Origin: an uncultured Pseudobdellovibrionaceae bacterium
Lineage (GTDB): Bacteria > Bdellovibrionota > Bdellovibrionia > Bdellovibrionales > Bdellovibrionaceae
Reading direction: 5' to 3'
Assembly (NCBI GenBank): GCA_937900305.1
Contig: CALCCV010000426.1
Location: 1-13,534 of the forward strand
DNA length: 13,534 nt
A program made the translations under genes and the position numbers. Below are positions 1-8,078 of this stretch, piece after piece. The notes below the pieces were generated by a model. That model saw only the letters and a program-made list of their open reading frames with translations. It did not search any database and had not been told where the DNA came from. Position 1 is the stretch's first letter, and every line of letters starts with the position of its first letter.

Positions 1-1986
1 CGATCTAAAGGCTTCCTCAGCGGCTAACGAATCCACAAACTCGCCCCCAACCTTCAGACTGACAGAATCGGTGCTCATCTTGATCAGCGTCCAGAACAGA
101 CCGCCTTGGCCCACCACTTTTGTCGCACGAACCGCCGCGTGATTGGCAAGCTCTTCAACTTGGTGAATGAATTTGACAGTTTTTTCGGGGTGAAGCATTC
201 CCTCGAACCCCTTATTCACGTCCAAAACTTCGGCTGAGTGGGACAGCACTTTCACCAAACTGGGAGAGCGCAGCCAAAACACCACTTCACTTTCGCCCAA
301 AGTTTCTCGTGGAGCGGTGACACCAGACTCTTTCAAACCGACGAGGCCTGTGGCCGGGGTCGACGTGATGTTTTGTCCAAAAGTTTCGTTGTAAAAGCTG
401 ACGTTCCCACTGATCACTGGCGCATCGAGCAGGCGTGCGGCTTCGGCAATGTTTTCAACCGACGTGACAAACTCGGCCATGATTTCTGGTTTTTCGGGAT
501 TGCCAAAGTTCAAGCAATCCGTCACGGCTAAGGTCTTTACACCTTTGGCTGCAAGTTGAAGCGCCGGATAAAAAACACTGTCCCACGAACCCAAGTTCGG
601 ATCCATTCGCATCAGCTGTGGACGACAACCTACCGCCACACCGAGCCCTCGCCCCGATGGCAATTTTAAAAGAGCCGTGCTTTCCGAGCAGTCTTTTGCC
701 GTTCTTGCACCCACCCGCTGATCATATTGGCGATAGATCGCTTGTTTGCTCTGAAAACTTGGTGCATTGATCAACAGGGAAAAGACCCTCTCCACATTAC
801 TGAGAACCGATCGATACTCTGAAAAGTTGGTGAGTCGCCCCTGCTTTCGTGGAATGCCAACGGGCCGATCGTATCGTGGGGCCTGATCGACAATCAAGCT
901 GGGCAAGATCTTCGTTAAAACTTCGCCCTGGTAAAGAATTTCAATGTAAGGATCCTTCGTCACTTCACCAAGGACACAAACGTCCAAACCCCAACGCTGG
1001 AAGATCCTTTCAATCTTGACAAAATCCTGGGGTTTCAAAACGAGCAACATGCGCTCCTGAGATTCGCTCAGCAAAATTTCTTCAGGCGTAATGCTGGCAT
1101 CTCGAACAGGCACTTTGCTCAAATCCATCTTCAAGCCCACGCCACCCTTGGCAGACATTTCAAACGAGCTCGACGTCAAACCCGCCGCACCCATGTCTTG
1201 CATAGCAACGATGCAACCCGTGGCCAAGGCTTCAATACAAGCTTCGATCAAAAGTTTTTCAAAAAACGGATCACCAATTTGCACATTTGGTTTTTTGCTA
1301 TCAGTGTCGTCCGAAAAACTTTCGCTGGCCATGCTCGCGCCGTGCACTCCATCGCGGCCCGTTTTTGCACCCACGTAAACGACCCAGTTACCTGGCCCCG
1401 AAGCTTTGCTCAGTGCAATCGGCATGTCTTTTTCGATCAAGCCGATGGCCATCGCATTCACCAGAATATTGGTGTTGTAGGAAGAGTGAAACTCAGTTTG
1501 ACCGGTGACCGTTGGCACTCCCACACAGTTGCCGTATCCGCCAATTCCCTTCACCACTCCTGAAATCAGAGTTTTCATTCGATTGGCTTCGGTCTCGCCA
1601 AAGCAAAGAAAGTCGGCCAGCGCGATCGGCCGCGCCCCCATCGTGAAGATATCGCGCAAAATTCCGCCCACGCCGGTTGCGGCCCCTTGGTACGGTTCGA
1701 TGAACGAAGGATGATTGTGACTTTCCATCTTGAACGCGATTCGCTCGTTCTGTCCCAAATCGACAATGCCCGCGTTTTCACCTTCGGCATCTAAAATGCG
1801 AGAATTTCGATAACTGAATTTTCGCAGGTGAATTTTGGAGCTCTTGTAGCTGCAGTGCTCGCTCCACAGTGCTGAAAATAACGCCCACTCAACACCGGCG
1901 GGCTCACGGCCCAGAAGTTCGGTGGCTCGCTCAAACTCAGAGCGAGACATTCGATAGTGTTTCAGCTTTTGATCCAATTCCATCAT
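1..1986 (-). CDS. purL: Phosphoribosylformylglycinamidine synthase, large subunit PurL (3' end beyond the window)
   Basis: This is the synthase subunit of the three-part FGAM synthase (PurS/PurQ/PurL), which converts FGAR, glutamine and ATP to FGAM in purine synthesis. The frame is open from 1986 to the left edge, 662 visible codons; short-type PurL is about 740 residues, so roughly the last 80 are missing. Visible motifs are SEHCSYK at residues 42-48, whose His44 matches the family's catalytic His, SHNHPS at 89-94, a DGVHGASMASE stretch near 205-220, and TDCLNFGNPEKPE and SGNVSFYNET in the C-terminal half. The start is one of two adjacent ATGs (1986 or 1983) with GGGAGA about nine bases upstream. 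The first ATG overlaps the purQ stop, so translation is probably coupled to purQ. No frameshift was seen in the stretches I translated. Identification is secure. Confidence 0.97.
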   Translation of the reverse strand, partial: MMELDQKLKHYRMSRSEFERATELLGREPAGVEWALFSALWSEHCSYKSSKIHLRKFSYRNSRILDAEGENAGIVDLGQNERIAFKMESHNHPSFIEPYQGAATGVGGILRDIFTMGARPIALADFLCFGETEANRMKTLISGVVKGIGGYGNCVGVPTVTGQTEFHSSYNTNILVNAMAIGLIEKDMPIALSKASGPGNWVVYVGAKTGRDGVHGASMASESFSDDTDSKKPNVQIGDPFFEKLLIEACIEALATGCIVAMQDMGAAGLTSSSFEMSAKGGVGLKMDLSKVPVRDASITPEEILLSESQERMLLVLKPQDFVKIERIFQRWGLDVCVLGEVTKDPYIEILYQGEVLTKILPSLIVDQAPRYDRPVGIPRKQGRLTNFSEYRSVLSNVERVFSLLINAPSFQSKQAIYRQYDQRVGARTAKDCSESTALLKLPSGRGLGVAVGCRPQLMRMDPNLGSWDSVFYPALQLAAKGVKTLAVTDCLNFGNPEKPEIMAEFVTSVENIAEAARLLDAPVISGNVSFYNETFGQNITSTPATGLVGLKESGVTAPRETLGESEVVFWLRSPSLVKVLSHSAEVLDVNKGFEGMLHPEKTVKFIHQVEELANHAAVRATKVVGQGGLFWTLIKMSTDSVSLKVGGEFVDSLAAEEAFRS

Positions 1987-2624
1987 CACAAAAATCTCCC
2001 GCCGTCGTGGCTGCCCATCCAATCGTGCAAAGCACGCTCCGGATGCGGCATGAGTGCCATCACATTGCGGCCGGCATTCATGATGCCCGCAATATCTCGC
2101 AATGAACCATTGGGATTGTCGACATAGGTCAACCAAACTTGATCGTTTTCCCACAGGGTTTTCAAAATTTCGTCATCACAAACAAAACGACCTTCGCCGT
2201 GCGCCACCGGCAACCGCAACTCTTCATCAAGCTTGGCATCCGCCAAAAAACCTTTTGCGACACTTTTCACTCTCAAACGAACCCAATCATCCACGAATCG
2301 CAAAGACTCATTGCGGACCAAAGCTCCGGCCAACAATTGCGACTCACACAAAACTTGAAAGCCATTGCAAATTCCCAAGACCGGTTTACCCGCACCGGCA
2401 AATTCCCGCACCGAAGCCATGACCGGGCTCTTCGCCGCCAGAGCCCCGCACCGCAGATAATCACCGTAAGAAAACCCTCCCGGCACAATCACGGCGTCGA
2501 GATCGTCTTTCGCAAATCGATCTTGATGCCAGCACCAAAAAGGACTGTGTCCACGCTCTTTCACCATCTGCCATACATCGCGGTCGCAGTTGGTTCCGGG
2601 AAACCGCACGACACCAACCTTCAT
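1986..2624 (-). CDS. purQ: FGAM synthase glutaminase subunit PurQ
   Basis: PurQ is the class I glutamine amidotransferase subunit that supplies ammonia to PurL. The 212-residue product opens with KVGVVRFPGTNCD, typical of the family. It carries the oxyanion segment PGGFSYGDYLRCG (48-60), the nucleophile motif GICNGFQ with Cys86, and MPHPER with His194 and Glu196, so the Cys-His-Glu triad is complete. The length is slightly below the roughly 227 residues of Bacillus PurQ. The ATG overlaps the purS stop (ATGA), with a purine-rich GGCGGGAGGG immediately upstream. Its own stop overlaps the first purL ATG. The purS-purQ-purL order with overlapping ends fits balanced production of complex subunits (inference). 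Identification is secure. Confidence 0.97.
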   Translation of the reverse strand: MKVGVVRFPGTNCDRDVWQMVKERGHSPFWCWHQDRFAKDDLDAVIVPGGFSYGDYLRCGALAAKSPVMASVREFAGAGKPVLGICNGFQVLCESQLLAGALVRNESLRFVDDWVRLRVKSVAKGFLADAKLDEELRLPVAHGEGRFVCDDEILKTLWENDQVWLTYVDNPNGSLRDIAGIMNAGRNVMALMPHPERALHDWMGSHDGGRFL

Positions 2625-2863
2625 CCCTCCCGCCTTTCAATCACGAAAGTTTCAATCAGCGGATTGTAGAGAACAAATTCAGTCATGGCCTTGATCTTTT
2701 CTTCAGCGCGGCCGGCCTCTTTTTCATTCAATTCAATTTCAACGTATTTACCCACGCGCAGCGAGTCCAACTCGTAACTGTGGTCTCGCAAAACCTTCTC
2801 AACTGTGCGGCCCTGAGTATCGAGCAATACGCTCCGAGGCATAATGCGAACTCCAAATTTCAT
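2621..2863 (-). CDS. purS: FGAM synthase small subunit PurS
   Basis: PurS is the small structural subunit that bridges PurQ and PurL in the three-part FGAM synthase and helps ammonia channelling. The 80-residue product has the usual length and pattern: an N-terminal beta strand KFGVRIMPR, the segment LLDTQGRTVEKVLR, a central GKYVEIELNEKE and a C-terminal YNPLIETFVIE matching the family NPVIE..E ending. It contains no catalytic residues, as expected. A clear ribosome binding site AAGGAGTG lies six bases before the ATG. It follows purC after 37 bases, the widest gap within this part of the operon, which may be why it has its own strong ribosome binding site. The stop overlaps the purQ start by four bases. 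Confidence 0.95.
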   Translation of the reverse strand: MKFGVRIMPRSVLLDTQGRTVEKVLRDHSYELDSLRVGKYVEIELNEKEAGRAEEKIKAMTEFVLYNPLIETFVIERREG

Positions 2864-2900
2864 GACTCACTCCTTGTTCAAAAAATATATCATCTTGTGG

Positions 2901-3638
2901 TCAAATCTCGATGCCTCGCTCACGCATAAAACTGACAAGTCGTTTGTGCACCTCTTTATAGGCGTGATCAATGCCGCCCAAGTCCCGGCGAAACCGATCT
3001 TTGTCAAATTTTTCAAGAGTCTTTTCATCCCACAATCGACAACCATCCGGCGTGATTTCATCGGCCAAAAGCAATCGGCCATCCACATCCCGACCAAACT
3101 CTAACTTAAAATCCACCAGCCGCAGGCCCATCGGTCGAAAAATCTCTCGCAGGTGAACATTGATTTCAAGGGCCGCCGTTTTCAACGCCATCAAATCCGT
3201 GCCCGGCGCAAGGTTGAGGGCCATGATTTGATCATCTGAAACGAAAGGATCATTGAGACCATCATCTTTGTAGTAAAATTCCACGATGGGGCGCGGGAGC
3301 TTTTCGCCTTCTTCCTTACCGAGCTTTTTGGCCAGTGAACCCGCAAGATAGTTGCGCACGACCACTTCCAACGGAATGATTTTAACTTCTTCAACGCGCA
3401 TGAACCGATCTGGCTCCCAAGACACAAAATGCGAAGGTATGCCTGCCCTCTTCAAATACCGAAAAATGAGAGTGGCCATTTCGCCATTGAGGCGCCCCTT
3501 GCCTGAAAAAGATCCTTTCTTCTGCGCATTGAAAGCCGTCAAGTCATCTTTAAACTCCATCCAGACCTGGCGCTGGTCAGCTGGATCTTTATAAATCTTT
3601 TTACCCTTACCTTCGTAAACCAACGTACCCAAATTCAT
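2901..3638 (-). CDS. purC: SAICAR synthetase PurC
   Basis: PurC joins CAIR with aspartate using ATP to give SAICAR in the cytosol. The 245-residue product matches the usual short bacterial length of about 240. It starts with LVYEGKGKKIY (6-16), the ATP-binding beta hairpin, and then has KGSFSGKGRLN (41-51), IPLEVVVRNYLAGS (88-101), LVDFKLEFG (174-182) and the signature DEITPDGCRLWD (193-204). All are well conserved. The ATG overlaps the purB stop (ATGA), and AAAAGGATT lies about eight bases upstream, partly inside the purB end. Translation is therefore probably coupled to purB, which acts on the product of PurC. Identification is secure. Confidence 0.97.
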   Translation of the reverse strand: MNLGTLVYEGKGKKIYKDPADQRQVWMEFKDDLTAFNAQKKGSFSGKGRLNGEMATLIFRYLKRAGIPSHFVSWEPDRFMRVEEVKIIPLEVVVRNYLAGSLAKKLGKEEGEKLPRPIVEFYYKDDGLNDPFVSDDQIMALNLAPGTDLMALKTAALEINVHLREIFRPMGLRLVDFKLEFGRDVDGRLLLADEITPDGCRLWDEKTLEKFDKDRFRRDLGGIDHAYKEVHKRLVSFMRERGIEI

Positions 3639-4924
3639 AGGGGAATCCTTTTGATCAACTGTTTAAATGCCTTCTGGTGTTGCGCACCCGAAAAGATCAA
3701 ATCCAAGTCGCGCTTGCGGAAATATTTTTTTAAAGTCTCATCTTTTAAAATCAAATCTCTCAGGTGTTCACCCTTGCCCAGTGAGTGCGAAACTCGTTGC
3801 ACGTGTTTGTACGCTTCTTCACGAGAGACCCCCTGCTTCACTATATGCAATAACAAATGAGAGCTAAATAAAGTTCCCTGCGACGACTCAATGTTCGCCA
3901 ACATTCGATCTTTGTTCACGTACAACCCATCGAGCAAATCGACCATCCTGTGAACCGCGTAGTCCGTCGCTATAAATGCATCAGGGAAAACAACCCGTTC
4001 AACAGAAGAGTGCGAAATGTCGCGTTCGTGCCACAGGGCTATGTTTTCAATCGTTGCGCTAAAATAGCCGCGCAAAAGTCGCGCAATGCCTGTCAGGTTT
4101 TCTGCGCTGATTGGATTTTTTTTATGTGGCATCGCCGAACTGCCCTTTTGGCCCGGCGAAAAACCTTCGGTCACCTCACCAACTTCAGAGCGCTGAAGGT
4201 GGCGCATCTCAACAGAAAGTCGCTCCAATCCAGCAGTTAAAAAACAAAGTGATCCGATCATTTCAGCGTGTCGATCGCGCGGAACCACCTGGGTCGCCAC
4301 GGACTCTGGCGTCAGCCCTAATTTTTTGGCGACTCGTTTTTCAACTTCCGGAGGCAAAGCCGAATAGGTTCCCACGGCCCCAGAAAGTTTGCAGATTTTC
4401 ATTCCCTTCAGGGCCTTCTCAATGCGTTCACGATTGCGACGAAGTTCCATGAGATGGCCCGCCATTTTGATGCCAAAACTTGTGGGTTCCGCAAACATGC
4501 CATGCGTGCGTCCAGGACAGATCGTCATCTCATTTTTTCGAATTAGGGCTTTGAGACTTCGATCTAGCCGCTCGACGCCCGCCAAAATCAAAGTGGCCGC
4601 TTCGGCGACTTGCAAGCTGAAGGCCGTGTCTAACACATCCGAAGAGGTCAGACCGAAGTGAACAAATTTTCCAGCGGGACCAACATTTTCGGCGACAGAA
4701 GAAACGAAGGCAATCACGTCGTGTTTCGTAGTTCTTTCAATTTCGTGAATGCGTTTCACTGAAAAAGCGCCCTTGGCGCGAATGGTTTTTGCAGCCGCCT
4801 TAGGGATGATTCCCAATTCGGCCTGGACCAATGCCACTTGGGTTTCCACTTCGAGCATCTTGCCAAACCGATGTTCGACATCCCAGAGCACGCCCATTTC
4901 AGGGCGCGTGTAACGTTCGATCAC
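3635..4924 (-). CDS. purB: Adenylosuccinate lyase PurB
   Basis: PurB removes fumarate from both SAICAR and adenylosuccinate, so it works twice in purine synthesis. The 429-residue product fits the short Bacillus-like form (about 431). It has TSSDVLDTAFSLQ (93-105), GRTHGMFAEPTSFG (138-151) with His141 as the expected catalytic residue, and the fumarase/aspartase signature GSSAMPHKKNP (261-271) with the catalytic serine loop. The start codon is GTG, supported by the family-typical beginning MIERYTRPEMG and by AAAGGA about nine bases upstream. This start lies 26 bases inside the end of the preceding 455-residue gene, so the two are probably translationally coupled. The stop overlaps purC. Identification is secure. 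Confidence 0.97.
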   Translation of the reverse strand: MIERYTRPEMGVLWDVEHRFGKMLEVETQVALVQAELGIIPKAAAKTIRAKGAFSVKRIHEIERTTKHDVIAFVSSVAENVGPAGKFVHFGLTSSDVLDTAFSLQVAEAATLILAGVERLDRSLKALIRKNEMTICPGRTHGMFAEPTSFGIKMAGHLMELRRNRERIEKALKGMKICKLSGAVGTYSALPPEVEKRVAKKLGLTPESVATQVVPRDRHAEMIGSLCFLTAGLERLSVEMRHLQRSEVGEVTEGFSPGQKGSSAMPHKKNPISAENLTGIARLLRGYFSATIENIALWHERDISHSSVERVVFPDAFIATDYAVHRMVDLLDGLYVNKDRMLANIESSQGTLFSSHLLLHIVKQGVSREEAYKHVQRVSHSLGKGEHLRDLILKDETLKKYFRKRDLDLIFSGAQHQKAFKQLIKRIPL

Positions 4925-6266
4925 TGCCTTTATCCTTTCGCCTTTGAATCATTTGAGTCAACGTCGCCAGCTCATCGCCTTCACTGCGGGCCCGATCGCT
5001 CCAGTCGTAGTGAGCCCAATGATCTGGCCCTGACCGCAAAACTGTTTTGTGCACCTTTTGAGCGAGCTGAGTGTTTTCTCTGAACACAGGAAATCGCGCA
5101 GGACCGAGCTGCTGATAAGTGAATTGAAACTCACGCGGCATCTCTCGCAAAGCCATGCGATCGGCGCCAATGCGCTCTCCAAACCGCACCGAAATTCGAT
5201 CGCTCACTTCGCGCAAATAGTCGGAGTTGAAGCGTTGAACAAAGGGAATTTTCACCCACACATCCCACACGTCCGGCAAGAGGGCCTTTTGCACAATTAA
5301 AAAATTGTCACCCATCCAAAACTGATTGACGTCATTCAGAATCACAAAATGCTGGGGAAATTTGCGGCCCAATTCGCTGGTCAAAAGCTGAAACTCATAT
5401 CGCAACCAGCAACACTCTGGTTCAACCGCACCTTGCGGATACAGGGCCCGACCAGCTGAATCTGAAAGAAAATAAGTTTCTTCACTGCTCAGAAGCCAAG
5501 CTCCCGCTCGGGCTTTGGTCAGCCCAACCCACTCTCCAGTGGTTTCGATTCCAAAAAAAGGATCTTGAGCGCCCCCCAGAGCGACATCTTTCAGCCGGCT
5601 GGTGAAGCTAACTTGCACACCCTCTTCGCGAAGACGAAGCAAACCGTTTTCATACGCCGACAAATTGAGCCAACGCCGTGAAAAAGTTTTTCGCAATCGC
5701 GGAGTTAAAAAGGGAGGCAAGAGAAAATTCTCGGTGGGCGAAGAGCTGGTTTGCGCAAGGGCTGTGGCTTTCGCATTGGCACTTGCGCTCTGTTGATTGG
5801 CCGTCTGCTGAGCCACGCGAATGGCTTCGTGAAAACTCACTTCGCGGGTCGCCCCCCAGCAAAGATCCAAATAGCGCAGCCAATAGTCTTCAAAAAATTC
5901 ATGATTCACATCTGCGCGCGCCGCCTGATGCTGGCGTCGAGCCACGTGTTGATGGCGCAAATGATAACTGGCGAGAGGACCCTTGAATTCAAAAGGTCCC
6001 TCGCGGCGCCAGATGCAAAGTCCGACTTCTTGCTCGTGCAATTGGCCATCAGAGCTCAGCCGAATTCGCCAGTCCGGATACTCTTCCAATCCCAGAGTTC
6101 CGAACGGTCCCTCGAAATCTTCGCAAGACCAGGCCCCAAGCTGATGCGTGAGATCGAGAAAGGCAGTTTTCAATCCGAGTTTTCGGGCTGCCAGTGCCAA
6201 CTTTTGGCCTCGCCCGAACGCGCCTACTATGAAAAGGTCGTAATCAAAGCTCGTCAACGACATCAT
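4899..6266 (-). CDS. Uncharacterised 455-residue protein with a Rossmann-like N-terminus, embedded in the purine operon
   Basis: I do not recognise this protein as a named family. Residues 8-40 look like a beta-alpha-beta dinucleotide-binding fold: hydrophobic YDLFIVG, a glycine-rich GAFGRG (15-20), a helix, then TAFLDL ending in acidic Asp38, as in FAD- or NAD(P)-dependent oxidoreductases. The loop is a variant of GxGxxG. A GPFGTLG element (53-59) follows. Residues 153-178 are a low-complexity Ala/Gln/Ser/Thr stretch that resembles a linker. AYENGLLRLREEGVQV (204-219) resembles the segment after the linker in amine-oxidase-like flavoproteins. No signal peptide or membrane segment is seen. 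It starts at ATG 6266 or 6263 behind AAAGG, 17 bases after purN, and overlaps purB by 26 bases. Its placement inside the pur string suggests co-expression, but no reaction can be assigned. A degenerate, non-catalytic flavoprotein is also possible. Confidence 0.8.
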   Translation of the reverse strand: MMSLTSFDYDLFIVGAFGRGQKLALAARKLGLKTAFLDLTHQLGAWSCEDFEGPFGTLGLEEYPDWRIRLSSDGQLHEQEVGLCIWRREGPFEFKGPLASYHLRHQHVARRQHQAARADVNHEFFEDYWLRYLDLCWGATREVSFHEAIRVAQQTANQQSASANAKATALAQTSSSPTENFLLPPFLTPRLRKTFSRRWLNLSAYENGLLRLREEGVQVSFTSRLKDVALGGAQDPFFGIETTGEWVGLTKARAGAWLLSSEETYFLSDSAGRALYPQGAVEPECCWLRYEFQLLTSELGRKFPQHFVILNDVNQFWMGDNFLIVQKALLPDVWDVWVKIPFVQRFNSDYLREVSDRISVRFGERIGADRMALREMPREFQFTYQQLGPARFPVFRENTQLAQKVHKTVLRSGPDHWAHYDWSDRARSEGDELATLTQMIQRRKDKGSDRTLHAP

Positions 6267-6283
6267 CCTTTGGTGCCGGAAGT

Positions 6284-6958
6284 TTAACGATGGAAACGGA
6301 GTCGGTCAATGGCTGTCAATCGTGTTATTCCGTCACGCACGAGTCGCTGCTCTGTCGTCGCGAGCAGCGTTTGCGCGATTTGAAAGCGCAGGGCCGCCGC
6401 ACTTTCAGAATTTGGGCCCGCGTTGGTCGCACTAGGTTCTTCATTCAGCGCGCGCGGAAGGTGAAGTGGTTTCTGCGCGACCGTTCGCCCCTCATCGAGG
6501 GCCACCGTCACGTGGTGAAGAGTGGCGCCCATTGCGCGCCGAGCGTGAAAGCTTTCGGCAAAGCCATTCGCCCCTTTGAATTCTGGCAAGAGCGACGGAT
6601 GCAAATTAAAAATTCGACCTTCATAAGGCTCGATCATGTGGGCCGGAAAGATTCGCATAAAGCCAAGGAGAAAAATATGTGTCACGCGGTTTCGCCGCAG
6701 CTCCTGCAGGGCCAGATCCCAATTGGGTTCTTTGTGACCAATACCCACTACCCGCACTCCCGCACGACGAGCTTTGCCCACACCGGCCACCTTCAACTTG
6801 CTTGAAATCACCAAAGATACGGGAGCCAACTCACACTGATCCAAAAGGACCTGGAGATTGGAACCGCGACCAGAAATAAAAACAGCCCACCGCAAGGGAG
6901 ATGGAGAATTTCCGCCAGGCGATGGCGATGTCAGGTCCGGAGAGGCTACCCGTCCCAA
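6284..6958 (-). CDS. purN: Phosphoribosylglycinamide formyltransferase PurN
   Basis: PurN transfers the formyl group of 10-formyl-THF to GAR. In the 224-residue frame the family features are the phosphate loop GRGSNLQ (30-36), LLGFMRIF (97-104) and NLHPSLLPEFKG (118-129) with catalytic Asn118 and His120. The region HHVTVALDEG (148-157) follows, where Asp155 aligns with the catalytic Asp. The C-terminal part is divergent, with an Ala/Asn/Ser-rich stretch near 168-190. The start is uncertain: the frame opens with TTG at 6958, 13 bases inside purM and without a clear Shine-Dalgarno site. A second TTG at 6895 would begin directly at the family core (RWAVFISGRGSN) and remove 21 residues rich in Ser, Pro and Gly. 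No ATG is available between them. Function is secure; the start is not. Confidence 0.92.
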   Translation of the reverse strand: MGRVASPDLTSPSPGGNSPSPLRWAVFISGRGSNLQVLLDQCELAPVSLVISSKLKVAGVGKARRAGVRVVGIGHKEPNWDLALQELRRNRVTHIFLLGFMRIFPAHMIEPYEGRIFNLHPSLLPEFKGANGFAESFHARRAMGATLHHVTVALDEGRTVAQKPLHLPRALNEEPSATNAGPNSESAAALRFQIAQTLLATTEQRLVRDGITRLTAIDRLRFHR

Positions 6959-7959
6959 GCGCTGTAATCCACGAACGCTTCGCGATCAGCTTCATCGCCA
7001 CTCAAAACTTCACCCAAATCGATCGCTTGGTAACCATGACCAACAATCAGCTCTCGAACGCGGGCCGCATTGATCGCTGAGGCGTAAACGCAAAGGCCGA
7101 CTCCGCAGTTCAAAGTCTGCAGCATTTCAATGTCACTCATCTTGGTTCGCAACTTCACTTCTGCAAACGCGGTCGGCCATTCCCATCTGCGAAGTTTCAC
7201 TTGCACACCGGTTGGCAGAACTCGCGGCAAATTTTCCATGCCGCCACCGGTGATGTGGGCCATTGCGTGCACCAAAGACTCTTGGCCCAAGGCTTTAGCC
7301 AATTTGACGTACAGAGCCGTCGGCTTCATCAAAGTGTCCAGCCAAGGGGCTAAGTCGGTGGCAAATGCGTTTCGCAACAGCGAATAGCCATTGGAGTGAA
7401 ATCCACTCGACGCTACGCCAATTGCAAGGTCACCGGCGCGCACCCGATCAGGACCCCATCGCTTCTCTTCATCGACAATGCCGATTGCAAAACCAGCACA
7501 GTCAAAGTGGCCAACTTGGTACACGCCCGGCATCTCGGCAGTTTCGCCGCCAATCAAGGCACAGTCCGCTTCTAAACAGGCCTCTTTCACCGAGGACAAA
7601 AAGGCTTGAGCCTGCACTTCGTCCAATTTTCCAACGGCGTAGTAATCCAGAAAAAACAAAGGCACGCCGCCCGTGCAAATCAAATCGTTCACACACATGG
7701 CGACGAGGTCCTGACCCACACCACCCATGCGGCCATACTCGCTAGCCAACAAAACTTTGGTGCCGACACCATCCGTGCAGGCCACAAAGCAGGGCTTTTT
7801 CATCTCTGGGAAATCACCTCTGAAAAGCGCCGCAAAGCCGCCCACTCCATCGAGAATTCTCGATTGCCACGGCTGAGGCCGCCGATCAGATTGAATCCAA
7901 GAAACGAGCCGATCGCCCGCCTCCACATCCACGCCGGAGTCTTTATAGGTGTGTTTCAT
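6946..7959 (-). CDS. purM: Phosphoribosylformylglycinamidine cyclo-ligase (AIR synthetase) PurM
   Basis: PurM closes the imidazole ring, turning FGAM and ATP into AIR. With the ATG at 7959 the product is 337 residues, close to the 345 of E. coli. It opens with YKDSGVDVEAGD, as the family does. It has CTDGVGTK (61-68), LIGGETAEMPG (135-145), SSGFHSNGYSL (184-194) and HITGGGMENLPRVLP (235-249), plus MSDIEMLQTLNCGVG (274-288), all characteristic. The frame stays open further upstream to ATG 7977 and TTG 8001, but these lack a ribosome binding site, whereas AAAGAGTGG precedes 7959. It is the first visible gene of the purine operon. The end overlaps the longest purN reading. Identification is secure; the exact start is moderately so. 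Confidence 0.95.
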   Translation of the reverse strand: MKHTYKDSGVDVEAGDRLVSWIQSDRRPQPWQSRILDGVGGFAALFRGDFPEMKKPCFVACTDGVGTKVLLASEYGRMGGVGQDLVAMCVNDLICTGGVPLFFLDYYAVGKLDEVQAQAFLSSVKEACLEADCALIGGETAEMPGVYQVGHFDCAGFAIGIVDEEKRWGPDRVRAGDLAIGVASSGFHSNGYSLLRNAFATDLAPWLDTLMKPTALYVKLAKALGQESLVHAMAHITGGGMENLPRVLPTGVQVKLRRWEWPTAFAEVKLRTKMSDIEMLQTLNCGVGLCVYASAINAARVRELIVGHGYQAIDLGEVLSGDEADREAFVDYSAWDG

Positions 7960-8078
7960 GAACCACTCTTTAAACATAGAAAGCAGAAACTGGGAACGCA
8001 AATGCAGAGTTTACGATGTCGGTCATCCTCTAAAAATCTTATGTTGCGACGAAGAGGAGAGCTCTGCCCAAAAACCAC
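7956..8078 (-). CDS. Candidate 40-codon upstream reading frame coupled to purM (speculative)
   Basis: A frame beginning with GTG at 8078 runs 40 codons without interruption and ends in TGA overlapping the purM ATG as ATGA, the same junction style used by the neighbouring pur genes. GAGG lies five bases before the GTG. The peptide would be basic and contains a CIC and a CFLC motif near its end. I see no similarity to a known family. Such a frame could arise by chance, and the GTG start is weak evidence, so this is only a candidate. Confidence 0.15.
   Translation of the reverse strand: MVFGQSSPLRRNIRFLEDDRHRKLCICVPSFCFLCLKSGS
7974..8015 (-). promoter_or_regulatory. Possible purM operon promoter with an overlapping inverted repeat
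   Basis: On the minus strand TTGCGT (8001-7996) and TATGTT (7979-7974) are separated by 17 bases and resemble weak -35 and -10 boxes. An imperfect inverted repeat, CGCAAA (7997-8002) and TTTACG (8010-8015) on the plus strand with a seven-base spacer, overlaps the -35 box, where a repressor could act. The half-sites resemble those of the enterobacterial PurR operator, but the spacing is wrong for it. The implied leader before ATG 7959 would be very short. Low confidence. Confidence 0.2.

Noticed and set aside
2139..2669. 176-residue plus-strand frame across purQ
   Set aside because: It is antisense to purQ, which is certain from its catalytic triad, and shows no domain.
5751..6287. 178-residue plus-strand frame opposite the 455-residue gene
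   Set aside because: It lies antisense to a gene with good coding character and operon context, and its composition looks like a reverse-frame shadow.
6290..6805. 171-residue plus-strand frame across purN
   Set aside because: It is antisense to purN, with basic low-information composition and no motif.
7960..8001. Longer PurM starting at TTG 8001 or ATG 7977
   Set aside because: Neither has a ribosome binding site, and the family N-terminus begins right after the ATG at 7959.
7997..8015. Classical PurR operator
   Set aside because: The half-sites are similar, but the spacer is seven bases instead of two, so it is kept only as an unspecific inverted repeat.
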